Assembly (NCBI GenBank): GCA_039654915.1
Contig: CM077598.1
Coordinates: 69,034,041 to 69,098,040, forward strand
Length of the DNA: 64,000 nucleotides
Direction of reading: 5' to 3'
DNA from: Aquilaria yunnanensis
Lineage: Eukaryota > Streptophyta > Magnoliopsida > Malvales > Thymelaeaceae
Below, piece by piece: positions 18,438 through 29,964 of the stretch (within the stretch, counting starts at the first letter, position 1; each line of letters opens with the position of its first letter). The notes under the pieces were generated by a model. It had not been told where the DNA came from. It did no database searches and was given only the letters and a program-made list of their open reading frames with translations. The position numbers and the translations under genes are program-made.

Positions 18438-20385
18438 GGTATAACTCTTCTCCGATTAGGAAATATTGTTTGGACCGTCTTCGCACTTTTGCTGCTTCGT
18501 GAGGGTTTTCGATAAGCTCCGAGGTTGTAAGATACTTTTTTATGGGATTTGTCCATCCTCTTTCTAGGGTTGCTATGCTCATTATTGCTATGCTCGGGTG
18601 ACTTAGTACTTCGGTGGACTTTTTTGACTTGGCCAAAGTATCTGCTTCAATATTGTCTCGGCAAGGCACATTCTCAATGTGTACTGCGTCGAACTCCTGG
18701 ATGAGCTTTGATACAAGCTCGTGATACTTTGCCAGAGTTGGGTCCTTCGCGCTATAGTCCCCTAGCATCTGTCGGACCATTAGCTGAGAATCGCTGTGGG
18801 CCTTTAGGTTTCTCACACCAATTCTTCTAGCAAGGCGCAAACCTGCTATGAGGGCTTCATATTCTGCCATATTGTTGGTGATGTTAAACCCAAATTTGAT
18901 GGCTTTCATAAGTTCCATACCTTTGGGACCATGAAGAATTACTCCAGCTCCTTGATGTACGGAGCCGGAGACCCATCGACAAACAGAGTCCACTTACGTT
19001 CATTATTCCCGAGGTTGGGTTGACTTTCTTCGGCGATGCGTACCTCGGCAATGAAATCTGCCAACGCTTGAGCTTTTATTGCCCTCATTGGCTCATAGGT
19101 GATATCATATTCACCGAGCTCGATGCACAACTTCAAAAGCCTTCCCGAGTGGTCTACCTTCTTTATGATATCTCGAAGAGGCACGTTACTTCGGACAACA
19201 ATGGGGTGGCCTTGGAAATAAGGACGTAGCATTCTCCTTGCAAGCACTAGGGCATAAACAGCCTTTTGTAGCAAGGGGTACCTGACTTCGGCACCATGCA
19301 GGGACTTGCTCACATAATATACTGGCCATTGCTTTGCCCCCTCTTCCTTAATAGGGACCGAACTTAGCGCCTTTTCGGTGACGGCAAGGTATAGTATGAG
19401 GGGTTCCCCTTCTCGTGGCTACCGGAGTGTCGGCAAACGAGTCAGGTAGACTTTATGCTCTTCCCAGGCCTTTGGTAGTCTTCGTTCCAAGGATGCACCT
19501 CAGTTCCTAGGTCATCACTATTTTTTGCTGCCTTAGTGAGGGCCTTGAAGAACGGTCAACAGCGATCTCCATATTTGGAGATGAATCTACTGAGGGACGT
19601 GATCCTCCCTGTGAGTCTTTGAACATTCTTAGTCATCGTGGAAGTTCAAAATCCCAGTAGGGCCTTGACCTTTTCTTGATTGACATCGATACCTCTCTCT
19701 GACACCATGAATCCGAGGAACTTACCCGTGTTCACCCCGAACACACATTTTTCGGGGTTGACACGGATTCCGAAGGTCTTCAGTTGGTGGAATGTTTCCT
19801 CTAAGTCCGTGATATGACTACTAGGAAGTTTGCTCTTAACTATCATATCATCGACATAGACTTCCATGTTTCTCCCGATTTACGAGTTGAAGACCCTATT
19901 CATCAACCTTTGGTACATGGCTCCTGCATTCTTAAGCCCGAAGGGCATTCTAATATAGCAGTATGTGCTGACTTCGGTGATGAAGGCGATCTTTTTCTCA
20001 TCTTCGGAGTCCATCTTGATGATCCCCACTGAAGGTGTCTAGGAAACTAAAGAGGCCATACTCGGGCTGTTGAATCTACCAATTGATCTATTGGCGGTAG
20101 AGGATACGAATCTTTAGGGCAGGCATCGTTCACATTTTGAAAGTAGATGCACATTCAGAGTTTATCACTCCCTTCCTTTGTGGCAATAACCACGTTACTA
20201 AGCCATTCGGGGTATTTCACTTCCCTGATTACATCTACTTCTATTAAGTGTTGGACTTCAGTTTTAACGAAGTTGTTCTTATGCACCGAGAGCCTTCGCT
20301 TTTTTTGTCGGACAGGCTTTGCCTCTGGGCGCACCTTAAGGCTATGTTGGATTATGCGAGGGCTGGATACCAGGGTTGATGACTT
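18438..20385 (-). pseudogene. Element C pol remnant: RT, two RNase H domains, start of integrase
   Basis: Recognisable minus-strand blocks are RT (NPEKCVFGVNTGKFLG, with YVDD near 19855), the degenerate RNase H (SKSLHGAEVRYPLLQKA near 19300) and the archaeal-type RNase H (AEYEALIAGLRLARRIG, AHSDSQLMVRQ near 18780-18870). Then comes the linker up to IGEELY, cut by B. A frameshift breaks the archaeal RNase H right after FVDGS near 18960, and further stops and shifts separate the other blocks. It is inactive. Confidence 0.88.
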
Positions 20386-21634
20386 TCACCTTCAGGATGA
20401 TGATGATTAGGCTTTGATCTTCCCATTCTCAGCTCTTCAGTTGTCATATGCTGTTCGGTTCATCGGTAGAACTCACTAAGGGTGTTCGGAGGGTCTTTCG
20501 AGAACTCGTAAAAGAGTTATGAGTCTCGTCAAAGTCCCCGTATCATGGCGAGGATGCATATTTCAGGACACAAGTCTGGCACGCTCAGGCCTCTCGATTA
20601 AAACTTTCGATATAGTCACAAATAGTTTCCCCATTACTCTGTGCTATGTCGAACATCTGGATGGGCATCTTTGTTGTCGGCCTGCTGTCGATGAACTGCT
20701 GTGTCAATGCTGTGGACAACTTTTGGAAACTCATTATTGTTCCAGGGGCAAGAGAGTTGTACCATACAGTTGCCGGACCGGAAAGGGTGACCTCAAAGCA
20801 TTTGCAGAGGGTGGCATCATTGCCACCATGTAACACCATGCTGCATCTGTATTTGGTTAGGTGGGCTTGAGGGTCACTACGTCCATCATAGGTTTCGTAG
20901 TGAGGGACTCGAAAGTCACTTGGCATTGGTGCTTCTACTACCGTTCAGACAAAGGGTGACACTTCTCCAGTGAAAGTCTCAGATAACCTTGACCATACTG
21001 GCTTTCGGGCGATCTGCCTCTCTACTTTTTCTAGCCTCTCTAGGATTTTTTCCATGAGGATGGTGGCCCTGGGCTCTTTTCACTGCCTGGAGGCCTCCGG
21101 CAATGGAGAATCACTCTGCCTTTTCAGGGAGTAACTTCGGCGGTGGGGGGATTGTGATCTTTCCTTTGGTGAAGAACTTCACCGGCAGGAAGTCCTAGGC
21201 CGTTTTGACTCCTTTTCTCCAGTAAGTCGGACTCTGGGAGGCACGTCCTCCGTCAAGCATTCAAAATGGATGTCCCCGCTCCCTGAACTCCGGTGAGTAG
21301 ATTTTGAGCTTCTCTCACGACGGGGTGTTGGCAAGGGTGCCCTTCATCCTGAAGGCTGTTGTGACCACCTTTTGTCCAGTTGTTGCATCATTTCCGCCAC
21401 AATGGGGCATTAAAAATCACGTAGAAAGCTCATCGTGACGGTTAGAGGACGTTCATCTTCAGGCAAGGAATTCCTAGCGGCGGGTTTTTCGGCCACCGTT
21501 TGAGCTTCTAGCGCGGACGGGGACTTTGGGAGTCCTTTTTCCTTAGAATGTCGAGTCTCAACGATGGCCACCTGAGAGTGGGTTCCCACGGACGGTGCCA
21601 AATACTGCCTGTGGGCCTCTTCACTGTGTGACAT
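20386..21634 (-). pseudogene. Element C gag remnant
   Basis: ATG 21634 (MSHSEEAH) lies in the LTR end as in the other copies. The gag core is clear at 20926-20585 (YDGRSDPQAHLTKY, CFEVTLSGPATVWYNSL). In-frame stops occur near 21410 and elsewhere. After the conserved EQHMTTEELRM block (about 20440) the sequence jumps to RT. The zinc knuckle and protease are missing. Confidence 0.85.
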
Positions 21635-22468
21635 GGTGAGTTTGGAAGGGACTTCAGGTAAGGGGAGGGCGTCTGAAGGCGGGACTTCTTGGGAGAGATT
21701 ACCTAAAACACTCAAAGAACAAGGGTTAGGAAGTCCCCGGAGTGTTTTTCTGAGGTAGGAGCCTCTGACGCCCAACTCAGTATTTTGTGAAGTAAGAAAG
21801 AATCCCTTTTGCCTGAGGGTTTCCCGAATATTTATAGGTAGGTGTTTCGGGGAAGTCTGTTTGGCACAGCCCGTTTAGATCGTGACACGTGTTCGGTCGG
21901 ATGCGGTTCGTACCTTCGAGAGTGGGGACCTTTAGCTGGCCATGGGCCATCTGGGTAGAAGTCAGGGTTGTAGGAAGTCTGCATGTCAGGACGTGTGCGA
22001 AGGCGGCATGTCAGAACATGTGCAATGGCGGCATGTCAGAACATGTGCGAGGGCAGCGTGTCAAAGGCTCCTTAACCATTTTTTTGTCGTATTCTCGAGA
22101 TCCTTTTGGTGGAAGAGACCTCTTTAGGATAGGTAGGCTTTTTCCCGAGGTTGCTTCAGTTATCCATGAGTCCCCTCGACGCGGATGATCCCCTTCGAGG
22201 GTGTTTTCCCCTGTCGAACATGGTGAGTCTACCTCCTCCAAAGCTGGTCAGGTCATCTTACCAAGGGTGGTAGTGCGCATACTTCCGAGGTTAGTGTTGC
22301 CGTTACCCAAGGGTGATGGTGGGTCACTGAGGTCGGGGGGTCAGGGTGCCGGACCCCATTTTTCCCGAGGTTGGTGCTCACATTCCTCGCGGGTGATACT
22401 CACCTTCTCCAAGGGTAGTGCCTCGCCAGAGCTTGGGGGCTTGAAGGGTAATAGCGCCTTGGCCATCA
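21603..22468 (-). repeat. 5' LTR of element C
   Basis: Read on the minus strand it opens TGATGGCCAAGGCGC and ends before a mutated primer site TTTGGCACCG; the final CA has decayed to TA. It is 866 bp. It contains a 25-bp tandem repeat (21981-22055) that I do not see in the other Tat LTRs. Confidence 0.8.
21981..22055. repeat. 25-bp tandem repeat in LTR C, three units
   Basis: GCATGTCAGAACATGTGC followed by seven variable bases is repeated at 21981, 22006 and 22031, with a partial fourth unit at 22056. Each holds the inverted repeat CATGTCAGAACATG. Confidence 0.88.
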
Positions 22469-23486
22469 CCTGGCCTAAGGTGCCCAAAATGCAGGAAGTT
22501 TCATGGAAAGAAACCTTGCTATTTTGACACCCAAAGCCTATCTAAGATGTGGATCCATGGAACATTGGATGAAAGACTGCCCACAGCCTCAAAGGATGGC
22601 AGAAGACCAAGGTCCAGTAAGGCCTATTAAGGCAGGAACTAGAGGGGGAGCACCTAGGGAGGGCCAGCAGAGGCCAGCTCCTCCAGTGCCTTGACTTCCA
22701 ATGTAGAGAGCATGTAGAGTCTTCCAAGTGTAAAGGCCAGAGACATCACAATAGGGATGAGCACTAAGAGGTAACATTTACCTTAATGGTATGCCTGTTA
22801 GTATTTAGTTTGATACTGATGCATTTGTGCCTATAGTGGCAAGGAAATTTGTTGATGCCATGAAATTGCTTACTGAAATGATGCCTAGGATATCCCTAAT
22901 GAAAACAGTAGGTAGTCAATGGCTTTTCACTAATGACCTAGCTAAGGATTCTAAGCTTGTAATGGGAAAGGCTAAGGTTATGACTTGTCTGCTAGTGTTG
23001 GACATTCCTAAGTATGATTTAGTGTTGGGTATGAGTTGGCTTGCTATGCATAACATAAGAATTGATTGTGCTAATAGGGAAATCACATTGCCTGATGGTG
23101 AAGTGCATACATTAGTGAATTCTAAGGAATTAGTGTATGAAATGCATGGCATGGAGCTAAAGGTACTAGATGAGATACCTGTGATTTTTTAGCATGATTA
23201 CTATTACGCATTGAATGAATTGCACTGTGATGAGGAAGTGGATATAATACCTATAGTGAGAGACTTTCCAAAAGTCTTTCTTAAAGACATGCCAGATATT
23301 CCTCCACTAAGGGAAATTGAGTTTGAGATCAAGTTGCAACCGGAAGCTAGTCGAATATCCATACCTCCTTAAAAAATGCCAGTCACAGAGATGAATGAGC
23401 TCAAAACACAACTTGATTAGCTTCTCAAAAACTGGTTCATAAGGGCAAGTGTTTCGTCACAGGAAGCTCCTATTCTCCTTGTGAAA
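22469..23486 (+). pseudogene. Chromovirus fragment K: gag zinc knuckle, protease, RT start
   Basis: The plus-strand remnant has a CCHC knuckle (CGSMEHWMKDC near 22553) and an aspartic-protease region: the frame 22827-23192 with LVLDIPKYDLVLGMSWL, and the catalytic DTDA near 22813 after a stop. After another stop comes the RT entry region (FPKVFLKDMPDIPP, then EAPILLVK near 23480). It carries several stops and is the oldest layer on the left. It ends abruptly at a junction with Tat sequence at about 23487. Confidence 0.82.
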
Positions 23487-25483
23487 TATACTATAATATG
23501 TGAGCAAGTCTCTGCATGGTGTCGAAGTCAGGTACCCCATACTACAAAAGGCTATTTATGCACTGGTGCTTGCAAGTAGAAGGTTGCGACCCTATTTTCA
23601 AGGGCACCCCATTATCGTCTGAAGTAACTTGCCTCTACGAGATATCATGAAGAAGCTAGACCACTCGGGAAGGCTTTCAAAGTGGTGCATCGAGCTCAGT
23701 GAGTATGATATCACCTATGAGCCGAGGAAGGCAATAAAAGCATAGGCATTAGCAAATTTCATTGCCGAAGTACCCGTTGCCAAAGACAATCCACCTAGCT
23801 TCAGAAATGATGAACCTTAGTGGACTCTATTTGTTGACGGGGCCTTCGGTTCTGAACATCAAGGAGCTGGAGTAATTCTCTGTGGTCTCGAAGGTATGGA
23901 AGCCATGAAAGCCATCAAATTTGGGTTTAGTGTCACCAACAATGTGGCAGAGGATGAAGCGCTCATAGTAGGTTTGCACCTCGCCAGAAGAGTTGGTGTG
24001 AGAAACCTAAAGGCCCACAGTGATTCTCAACTCGTGGTCAGACAGATGGCAGGGGACTACGGCGCGAAGGACCCAACCTTGGCAAAGTATCATGTCCTCA
24101 CAAGGAAGCTCATCCAAGAGTTCGACATGGTGCACATCGAGAACGTGCCTCGTTGAAACAATACTGCAGCAGATATTTTGGCCAAAATGAAAAAGTCCAC
24201 CGGAGTGCTAAGCCAACTGAGCATAGCAGTAATGAGCGTAGCAACTTCGGAAAGAGCATGGAAGGATTCCATAAAAAAGTTCCTCATGACTTCCGAACTT
24301 CTCAAAGACCTTCATGAAGTGGCAAAAGTGCGAAGATGTTCCGAACGATATTTCCTAATCGGAGAGGAGTTATACTGACAAGGGTACATGAGTCCACTGC
24401 AGAGGTGTGTCAGCGAAGAGGATGTCAAGACAATCCTCAGAGAAGTCCATGAGGGGGCCTGTGGTTCCCACATAGAAACTGATGCTCTGGCAGGAGTACT
24501 ACTTCGCTAGGGATATTTTTGGCCCACATTAAAGAACGACGCAAGGCAATTCATCCAGAAATGTGACAATTGCCAAAGACAATAACATCTAGAGGCTTCC
24601 CTTGAAAATGATAACTCCGGCTAACAACCTTTGCCCCATTGTAGTATGGGGTATTGACCTCATCAGGCCTTTCCCAATTGTACCCGGAGGAGTGAAGTTC
24701 TGGATTACTTCACTAAATGGATTGAGGCAAAGCCTCTTGCAACCATTTCGGTGAAGGACATATAGAAATTCATCTAGGAAAACATCGTATGCAGATTCAG
24801 TATACGGAGGGTGATAGTGGCTGATTCCCAGTTTATTGACAAAAGGTTCCAGGAATTGGCCACCGACCTGGGGATAAAAATGCACTTCGCCCCGGTAGCT
24901 CATCCTCAAAGTAATGGGCAGGTAGAGGTGTCAAATAGAACCATAAAGGATGGTTTAAAAAGAGATTAAGTCAGCAAAGGGAAAATAGCCAGGAGAACTT
25001 CCCAACGTGCTATGGAGCTACCGGACAACAACCCGAAGGGCCACAGGTGAAACACCTTTCTCACTCATCTTCGGTACGAAGGCCATTATTCCTATCGAAG
25101 TGGTTCAGCCATCAATCAAGGTACAAGTGTTTGATGAAGAAGGGAACAACCTCAGGTTGAGAACCAAGCTAGACCTAATTGACGAACACAGGGAAGTGGT
25201 TGAGCTTAGAGGAAAAGCTTTTCAGCAAAGGGTAGCTATCGCTGCGAACTCGCATGTCAAGAGAAAAAGAATCAGGAAGGGGGAACTTGTCCTCCAAAAG
25301 GCTGAGTTTGAGCCCCGAAGACCATCTCACGAAGTCCTTCGGGCAAACTGGGAAAAGCCTTATTTGGTTCTTGTTGAAGTTTGGCCAAGAGTCTACAATC
25401 TCGGTGATGCCGAAGGTGGAGAACTGAGAAACACATGGCTTTCAGACGCTTTGAAAAAATTCTACACTTATAAATTTTTCTAA
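23487..25483 (+). pseudogene. Element D pol remnant: RNase H domains and integrase
   Basis: Recognisable blocks in order are: SKSLHG and RRLRPYFQGHP (degenerate RNase H); FVDGA and AHSDSQLVVRQMAGDYG (archaeal RNase H, 23830-24160, with AEYEA changed to AEDEA); the integrase zinc region (HEGACGSH, CDNCQRQ); HPQSNGQVEVSNRTIKDG; and the integrase tail 25007-25483. At least ten stops and several frameshifts interrupt it, and part of the core near 24600-24800 is deleted. It is clearly dead. Confidence 0.88.
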
Positions 25484-25863
25484 GGAAAATAGTCCCATCG
25501 AATGAGTCTAGCCGAACAAGGTGTAAGTCCCTATGTACAAAAACAATATATCTTCGCTAAAGGAGAAGCAACCGAACATGGTTGATAAAAATTAGCAAAG
25601 CCTTGTCGAGAGATATTGGCCGAAGACGGTGCTATATATACCGAAGGTGGTTATTCGGATAGCGAGCACGAAGAATACATACTATCTTTTTGAGGGACCT
25701 AGACCGAAAATGGTAGAACTGACTCTCGGTACCGAAGATAGAATTGGAGGAATATGTCCTGGGACTTAGCCAAATTTTGATGAAAAAAAAATTCATTTAT
25801 ATAAGAGGAAGTTTACAAAGATGAAGTTTACAAAGAAGAAAGCCTATTCGGGGTCCTGGACAC
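25484..25863. other. Region between D pol and antisense gene
   Basis: This is the position of the stem-loop array in other Tat copies. Here only weak repeats of a CCGAAGATGGT / CCGAACATGGTTG type remain, plus AT-rich sequence. I see no gene. Confidence 0.5.
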
Positions 25864-27048
25864 CTAAGGAACCTCGTCATCTGGAGCTACTTCACCGCCA
25901 ACATCCTCTATCACAATCTTCGGTGCCAGAGGAAGAGCAAAAGGATGGTTGAGGTGCTCTATCTTTGACCATGTTCGGCGAGCCCTTTCGAGGAGTCTAG
26001 ACCTGCCAAGAAGGAGATGTCGAGGTCTGGGTATTTGGCCAGAACTTGGTGTCGAGCCAAACAAAAGCCATCTTGGAATGCAACTTTGGTTGCTTGATCA
26101 GCTTTGTCCTTTGCGACAGCCAAGGCGTCTAGCTCATCCCTCAGCTCAGCAACCTCCTTCTCCAGCTTCCCCGACTTCTTCTTCTTCTCCTCTTTCTTTA
26201 GCGCGTTGACCTCAGCTTGAAGTTCAGCGTTGTCTGCGAGGGCCTTCACAATGAGTACAGAGTCCTCCTCCTTTGTCCTTTTGGTAGGCCTCGTTTGCCG
26301 AAGTTAGCTCAATGACCTTCGCGCCAAGGTCGGACATCTTCTAGGAGAAATCTTTAAAGAGCTCCTCCTGACTCTTCAAGAACTCTTCCCGAAGTTTAGC
26401 CATCTCCTCCTTGGCTATCTTGTTCAGCTTGGCGTATTTAACGACCGAGCTAGCACAAAGTACCTTGGCCTTCTCCAAGCGTTCTTCCGTCCGGGATAGG
26501 ACTGAAGACTGCTTTGCTGCCCAAGGCTTGAAGTATCCACTATACGCTAAGAGCTGCAAAGGGAAGGACACTCAGTTAAGTTTTGCAAAGCAAAGAAAAC
26601 ACTTGGAAAAATATGGTGAAAGGATAAAAGGCCTGAAGAGTACCTGGGCAGCGCGTTCGGGATTCCTCGCGGCAATGACCTCCTCATTTGGGCACTCCTC
26701 GATAAGGGACTTGAAGGTGGCGTTGGTGAGGATGCACTTCACCACTTGAAGAGCCATTGTCTGGCTATCCTCGGAAAACAAGTTCATGTCTTCCATGAAT
26801 GTCCAGAAAGCCTCCTTCGGCACCTTATCCATTGAGATGTGGGAGTCCGGAAGGGCCCATTTTCAGGCATGCTCCACCATCCACTCCACGGGCTCCTGCT
26901 CCTCTGCAAAATCACGCCAAAGTTCCATCAGTATATTATCCCTTAGCTATACGTCTATAAGGTCTAAAATGCCAAAAAATCCTAAACTCATAGAAAAATG
27001 GCTAAGGGACAAACTTGGAGGAACCTTGGCGACGTCCTCCTCAGAGTC
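25864..27048 (-). pseudogene. Element D antisense gene remnant, exons 4, 3 and end of 2
   Basis: Exon 4 (26553-25864, 690 bp) and exon 3 (26903-26644, 260 bp) keep the exact exon lengths of F and G, with GT/AG borders. A short end of exon 2 (27048-27015) is left before the LTR of element E cuts the gene. Conserved blocks are AFQDGFCLARHQVL, a coiled coil in exon 4 and EAFWTFMEDMNLFSED in exon 3. The end of exon 4 is frameshifted, so it is not functional. Confidence 0.82.
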
Positions 27049-27860
27049 TGATAGCCAAGGTGCCGATCACCATCCGAACCCACTAGTTCGGACAAAGCAC
27101 CAACCTCGGAAGGGAAACCACCTGCCACAGAAAGAAGGATGCCCCACCTCCCGAAATCTAGCCTCGGCATTTCTCCATTCCTGGAAACAATAGTGCCAAC
27201 CTCGGGAGAACGAGTAAGCCACCCTCGGAAGTAGGGGTGCCTCCGAGAAAGGTCGCCCTCGGGAAATATACTCCTGCGATACTAAAGTGACCTCGGAGGA
27301 CAAGTTCTCCGAAGAGGTCTCCTCTACCCAAATGGGACCTCGAGAGTACGACATTAGCATTTAAGGAGCCTCTGACACATCCCCGATAATCCGCCCCGGC
27401 CATGCCCTGACATGCCGTTTGTAGGGACACTCTAGCACGTCACTCTTGAGTTGATTAGACTTTTAGCCCAGAGGCCTAGGCCTTGCTAGGAGTCCCCTGT
27501 TGACCAAAAGACGTGGAACGCATCCCGCCGAACACGTGTCACAATCTGGGCTGGCCACATGAGGAGAACTATCACTATTCGCCCCTCTATATGTACTCGG
27601 TAATTATTTCAGGTAAGGGAGGAGACATTACTTGAGATAAGATACTCCTTTACTCTTGAAATCATCTTACTACCTCCAAAAATACTCACTTTAGCGTCGG
27701 AGGCTCCTCCCCGGAAAAACACTCCGGGGACCTCCTAACCCTTGCTTCCTGTGACTTTCAGGTGATCTTCTCAGAGTATGTTCATCCCGAACCTTCCTCC
27801 ATTTCCATAAGCCCCTGCTGCATTCACCATGACACACGAAGGAGATGCTGATGGGCATCA
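27049..27860 (+). repeat. 5' LTR of element E, 812 bp
   Basis: It starts TGATAGCCAAGG and ends GGGCATCA. It has a G-box (27533-27538) and a TATATG box near 27585. The gag ATG at 27829 lies inside it. Confidence 0.87.
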
Positions 27861-29964
27861 TTTGGCGCCATCTGTGGGAAGCCACCCTCAGGTCGCCGTC
27901 ATTGAAACTCAGCGTTCTAAAGACAAGGGACTCCCGAGGGCCCCGTCTGCGCCAGAAACTCAACCGGCAACTGAACAAACTGCGGTAGGGACTTCCTCGC
28001 CCGTGGACGAGCGTCCATTGACTGTTACTATGGCCTTCCTGCGTGAATTTCAGCGCTCTGTTATGGTCAAAATGACGCAGCAGTTAGACCAAATATGGCC
28101 ACAGCCAACCCCAGGACAAAGGCCCTCTTCACCGGTACCTCGGCATGAGAAGAGCTCCCGATCAACTCATCGGAGCTCGGGAAGTGGGGATCAATGCGAT
28201 GAATCCTCAACGAAAAACATACCCCTCATGGCGTGACTTGTGGGAGAAACGTGGCCAAAGCAACCCAAGGCCCCCTGTTGAAGGAGTTCCACGCACGAGG
28301 CAAAGTCACCATCTCCCCGGTGCCGAAGTCATTCCCCAAAGAGAAGATGTAAGTCTCCATTCCCAGAAGCCTACAAACAGCAGGTAGAAGAACCCAGTGC
28401 TACACTCCTCATGGAAAAAATTCTAAAGAGGATAGAAAGAGTGGAGAGACAAATGGCTCGGAAACCTGTCTGGGCTAGATTGTCAGAAACCTTCAATGGA
28501 GACGAGTCACCATTCACCCGAGCAGTGGTCGAGGCATCTATGGCAAGCGATTTTCGGGTACCTTGGCTAGAAACCTACGATGGCCGAACCGACCCCCAGG
28601 CTCATCTGACCAAGTCTAAGCACAGTATGGTGCTGCACGGAGCTGATGATGCTAGCTTGTGCAAATGCTTTGAGGTCACCCTTGCTGGGCTGGCCACGGC
28701 ATGGTACAACTCACTGGCTCCTGGAGGCATCATGGAGTTCCATGAACTGTCTGCTGCCTTCACGCAGCAGTTCATCGGGAGCCGCCCAACGATGAAAATT
28801 CCAGTCCAAATGTTCGATTTAGCGTAGAAAAGTGGTGAAACCATACGCGACTATGTCAAAAAGTTCAACAGGGAAGCCTTGAGTGTCCCAGACTTCGGGC
28901 CGAAAATATGTATCTTGGCCATGACACGAGGACTCCGGAGAGACTCCCAGCTGTTCTACGAGGTCTCCAAAGATCCCCCCGACAAGCTCGATGAATTCTA
29001 CCGAAGAGCGAAGCAGCACATGACCGCCAAAGAACTAAGAATGAGAGGCTCGAGGTCTGATCATGTTCGCGCCGAGGGACCAAGTCAGCAAACTCGCTAT
29101 CCAGCTGAAACGAGTGGGCGTCCTCGGAAGTTTAAGGGGAGGAAGCCAATTGCCTTCAGTCCCCTGAACACCACGAGGACGAACATCCTGATGGCGATGG
29201 AAAAGCAAGGGACTCAGATTCAACGTCCGAGGGCGATGACCTCGGACAACAAGAAGAATATGAGAAAATTTTGCCAATTCCATCAAGACCATGGGCATGA
29301 TACCGAAGAATGCTTCCAGCTGAGAAAGTACATAGAAATGCTGATAAAGTAGGGACAACTTTGGCATTACCTGCGCATTCCCTCCCCAAAAGGAAGAAGG
29401 GAAGAATAAGGAAAGGTAGAGGATGAGGAGTACAACTCCGACAGGCATCGAAACTGAAGTCCGAAAAGGCATCCCCTGCCCCCGGCAGGAGTAATACAAA
29501 TGATCACCACAGGGCTACCGTCGGCGAGAAGAAAAACAAAAGCCAAAGAGATTTCGGTAATGGAGTACGGGAATCCATCAAAGAAGCTCACCCGAAAGGA
29601 CGGATCCACCATCATTTTTCCCCATGACGATCTTTTGCTGATTATGGCAAGGATAGGAAGCTGGGACGTCAATAGAGTACTACTTGACGATGGCTCAAAC
29701 GCAGACGTCCTATTTTCACACCTGCTACCAAACTTGGGGATATCGAGAAGCGACCTCAAATCCGTCACTTCCCCTACTTTTGGAGTGGGGCCGTCAGAAT
29801 TTCGCATCCTCTGATGCTGAAGGGAACTTCAGCAAACAACAGAAAGGAGCTGTTTGCCTTCGTAATGAGAAGGTTCATCGTCATCAATGTCCCTTCGTCA
29901 TATAACACCATTCTTGGAAGGCAAATGCAAGGAAACCTCCACATTCGTCCGGATGTGAAGTACC
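27829..29964 (+). pseudogene. Element E gag and protease, broken
   Basis: It starts at ATG 27829 in the LTR (MTHEGDADG) and reads through the primer site. A frameshift near 28230 precedes the intact gag core at 28411-28827. A TAG at 28825 (Q codon position) and another at 29350 interrupt it. The zinc knuckle (CQFHQDHGHDTEEC) at 29273 and the protease motif DDGSNAD near 29688 are preserved. The sequence ends at HIRPDVKYL where F inserted. Confidence 0.87.
27861..27880 (+). promoter_or_regulatory. Primer-binding site of element E
   Basis: TTTGGCGCCATCTGTGGGAA follows the LTR directly, as in A. Confidence 0.75.

Larger units (their letters stand above)
18438..22468 (-). mobile_element. Tat element C, degenerate 5' portion with internal deletion
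   Basis: This minus-strand element runs from the integrase N-terminus (18438, where B inserted) back through RNase H, RT, gag and the 5' LTR (ending 22468). Many stops and frameshifts are present. A large internal deletion joins gag directly to RT. It is inserted in chromovirus fragment K. Confidence 0.87.
23487..27048 (+). mobile_element. Tat element D, degenerate 3' portion
   Basis: The 5' side (LTR, gag, RT) is missing. What remains runs from the first RNase H to the antisense gene, which is cut in exon 2 by element E at 27049. There is no LTR at the left junction, so the loss came from deletion or illegitimate recombination rather than insertion. Confidence 0.82.
27049..29964 (+). mobile_element. 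Tat element E, 5' portion
   Basis: This holds the 5' LTR, primer site, gag and protease of a plus-strand Tat element inserted in D's antisense gene. It is interrupted at 29965 by element F; the remainder should lie right of the window. GAGTC (27044-27048) is the candidate target duplication. Confidence 0.87.

Noticed and set aside
27049..27860. A shared LTR between tandem elements D and E (LTR-internal-LTR-internal).
   Set aside because: The sequence left of this LTR is the middle of D's antisense exon 2, not a polypurine tract, so the LTR is E's 5' LTR inserted into D rather than D's own 3' LTR.
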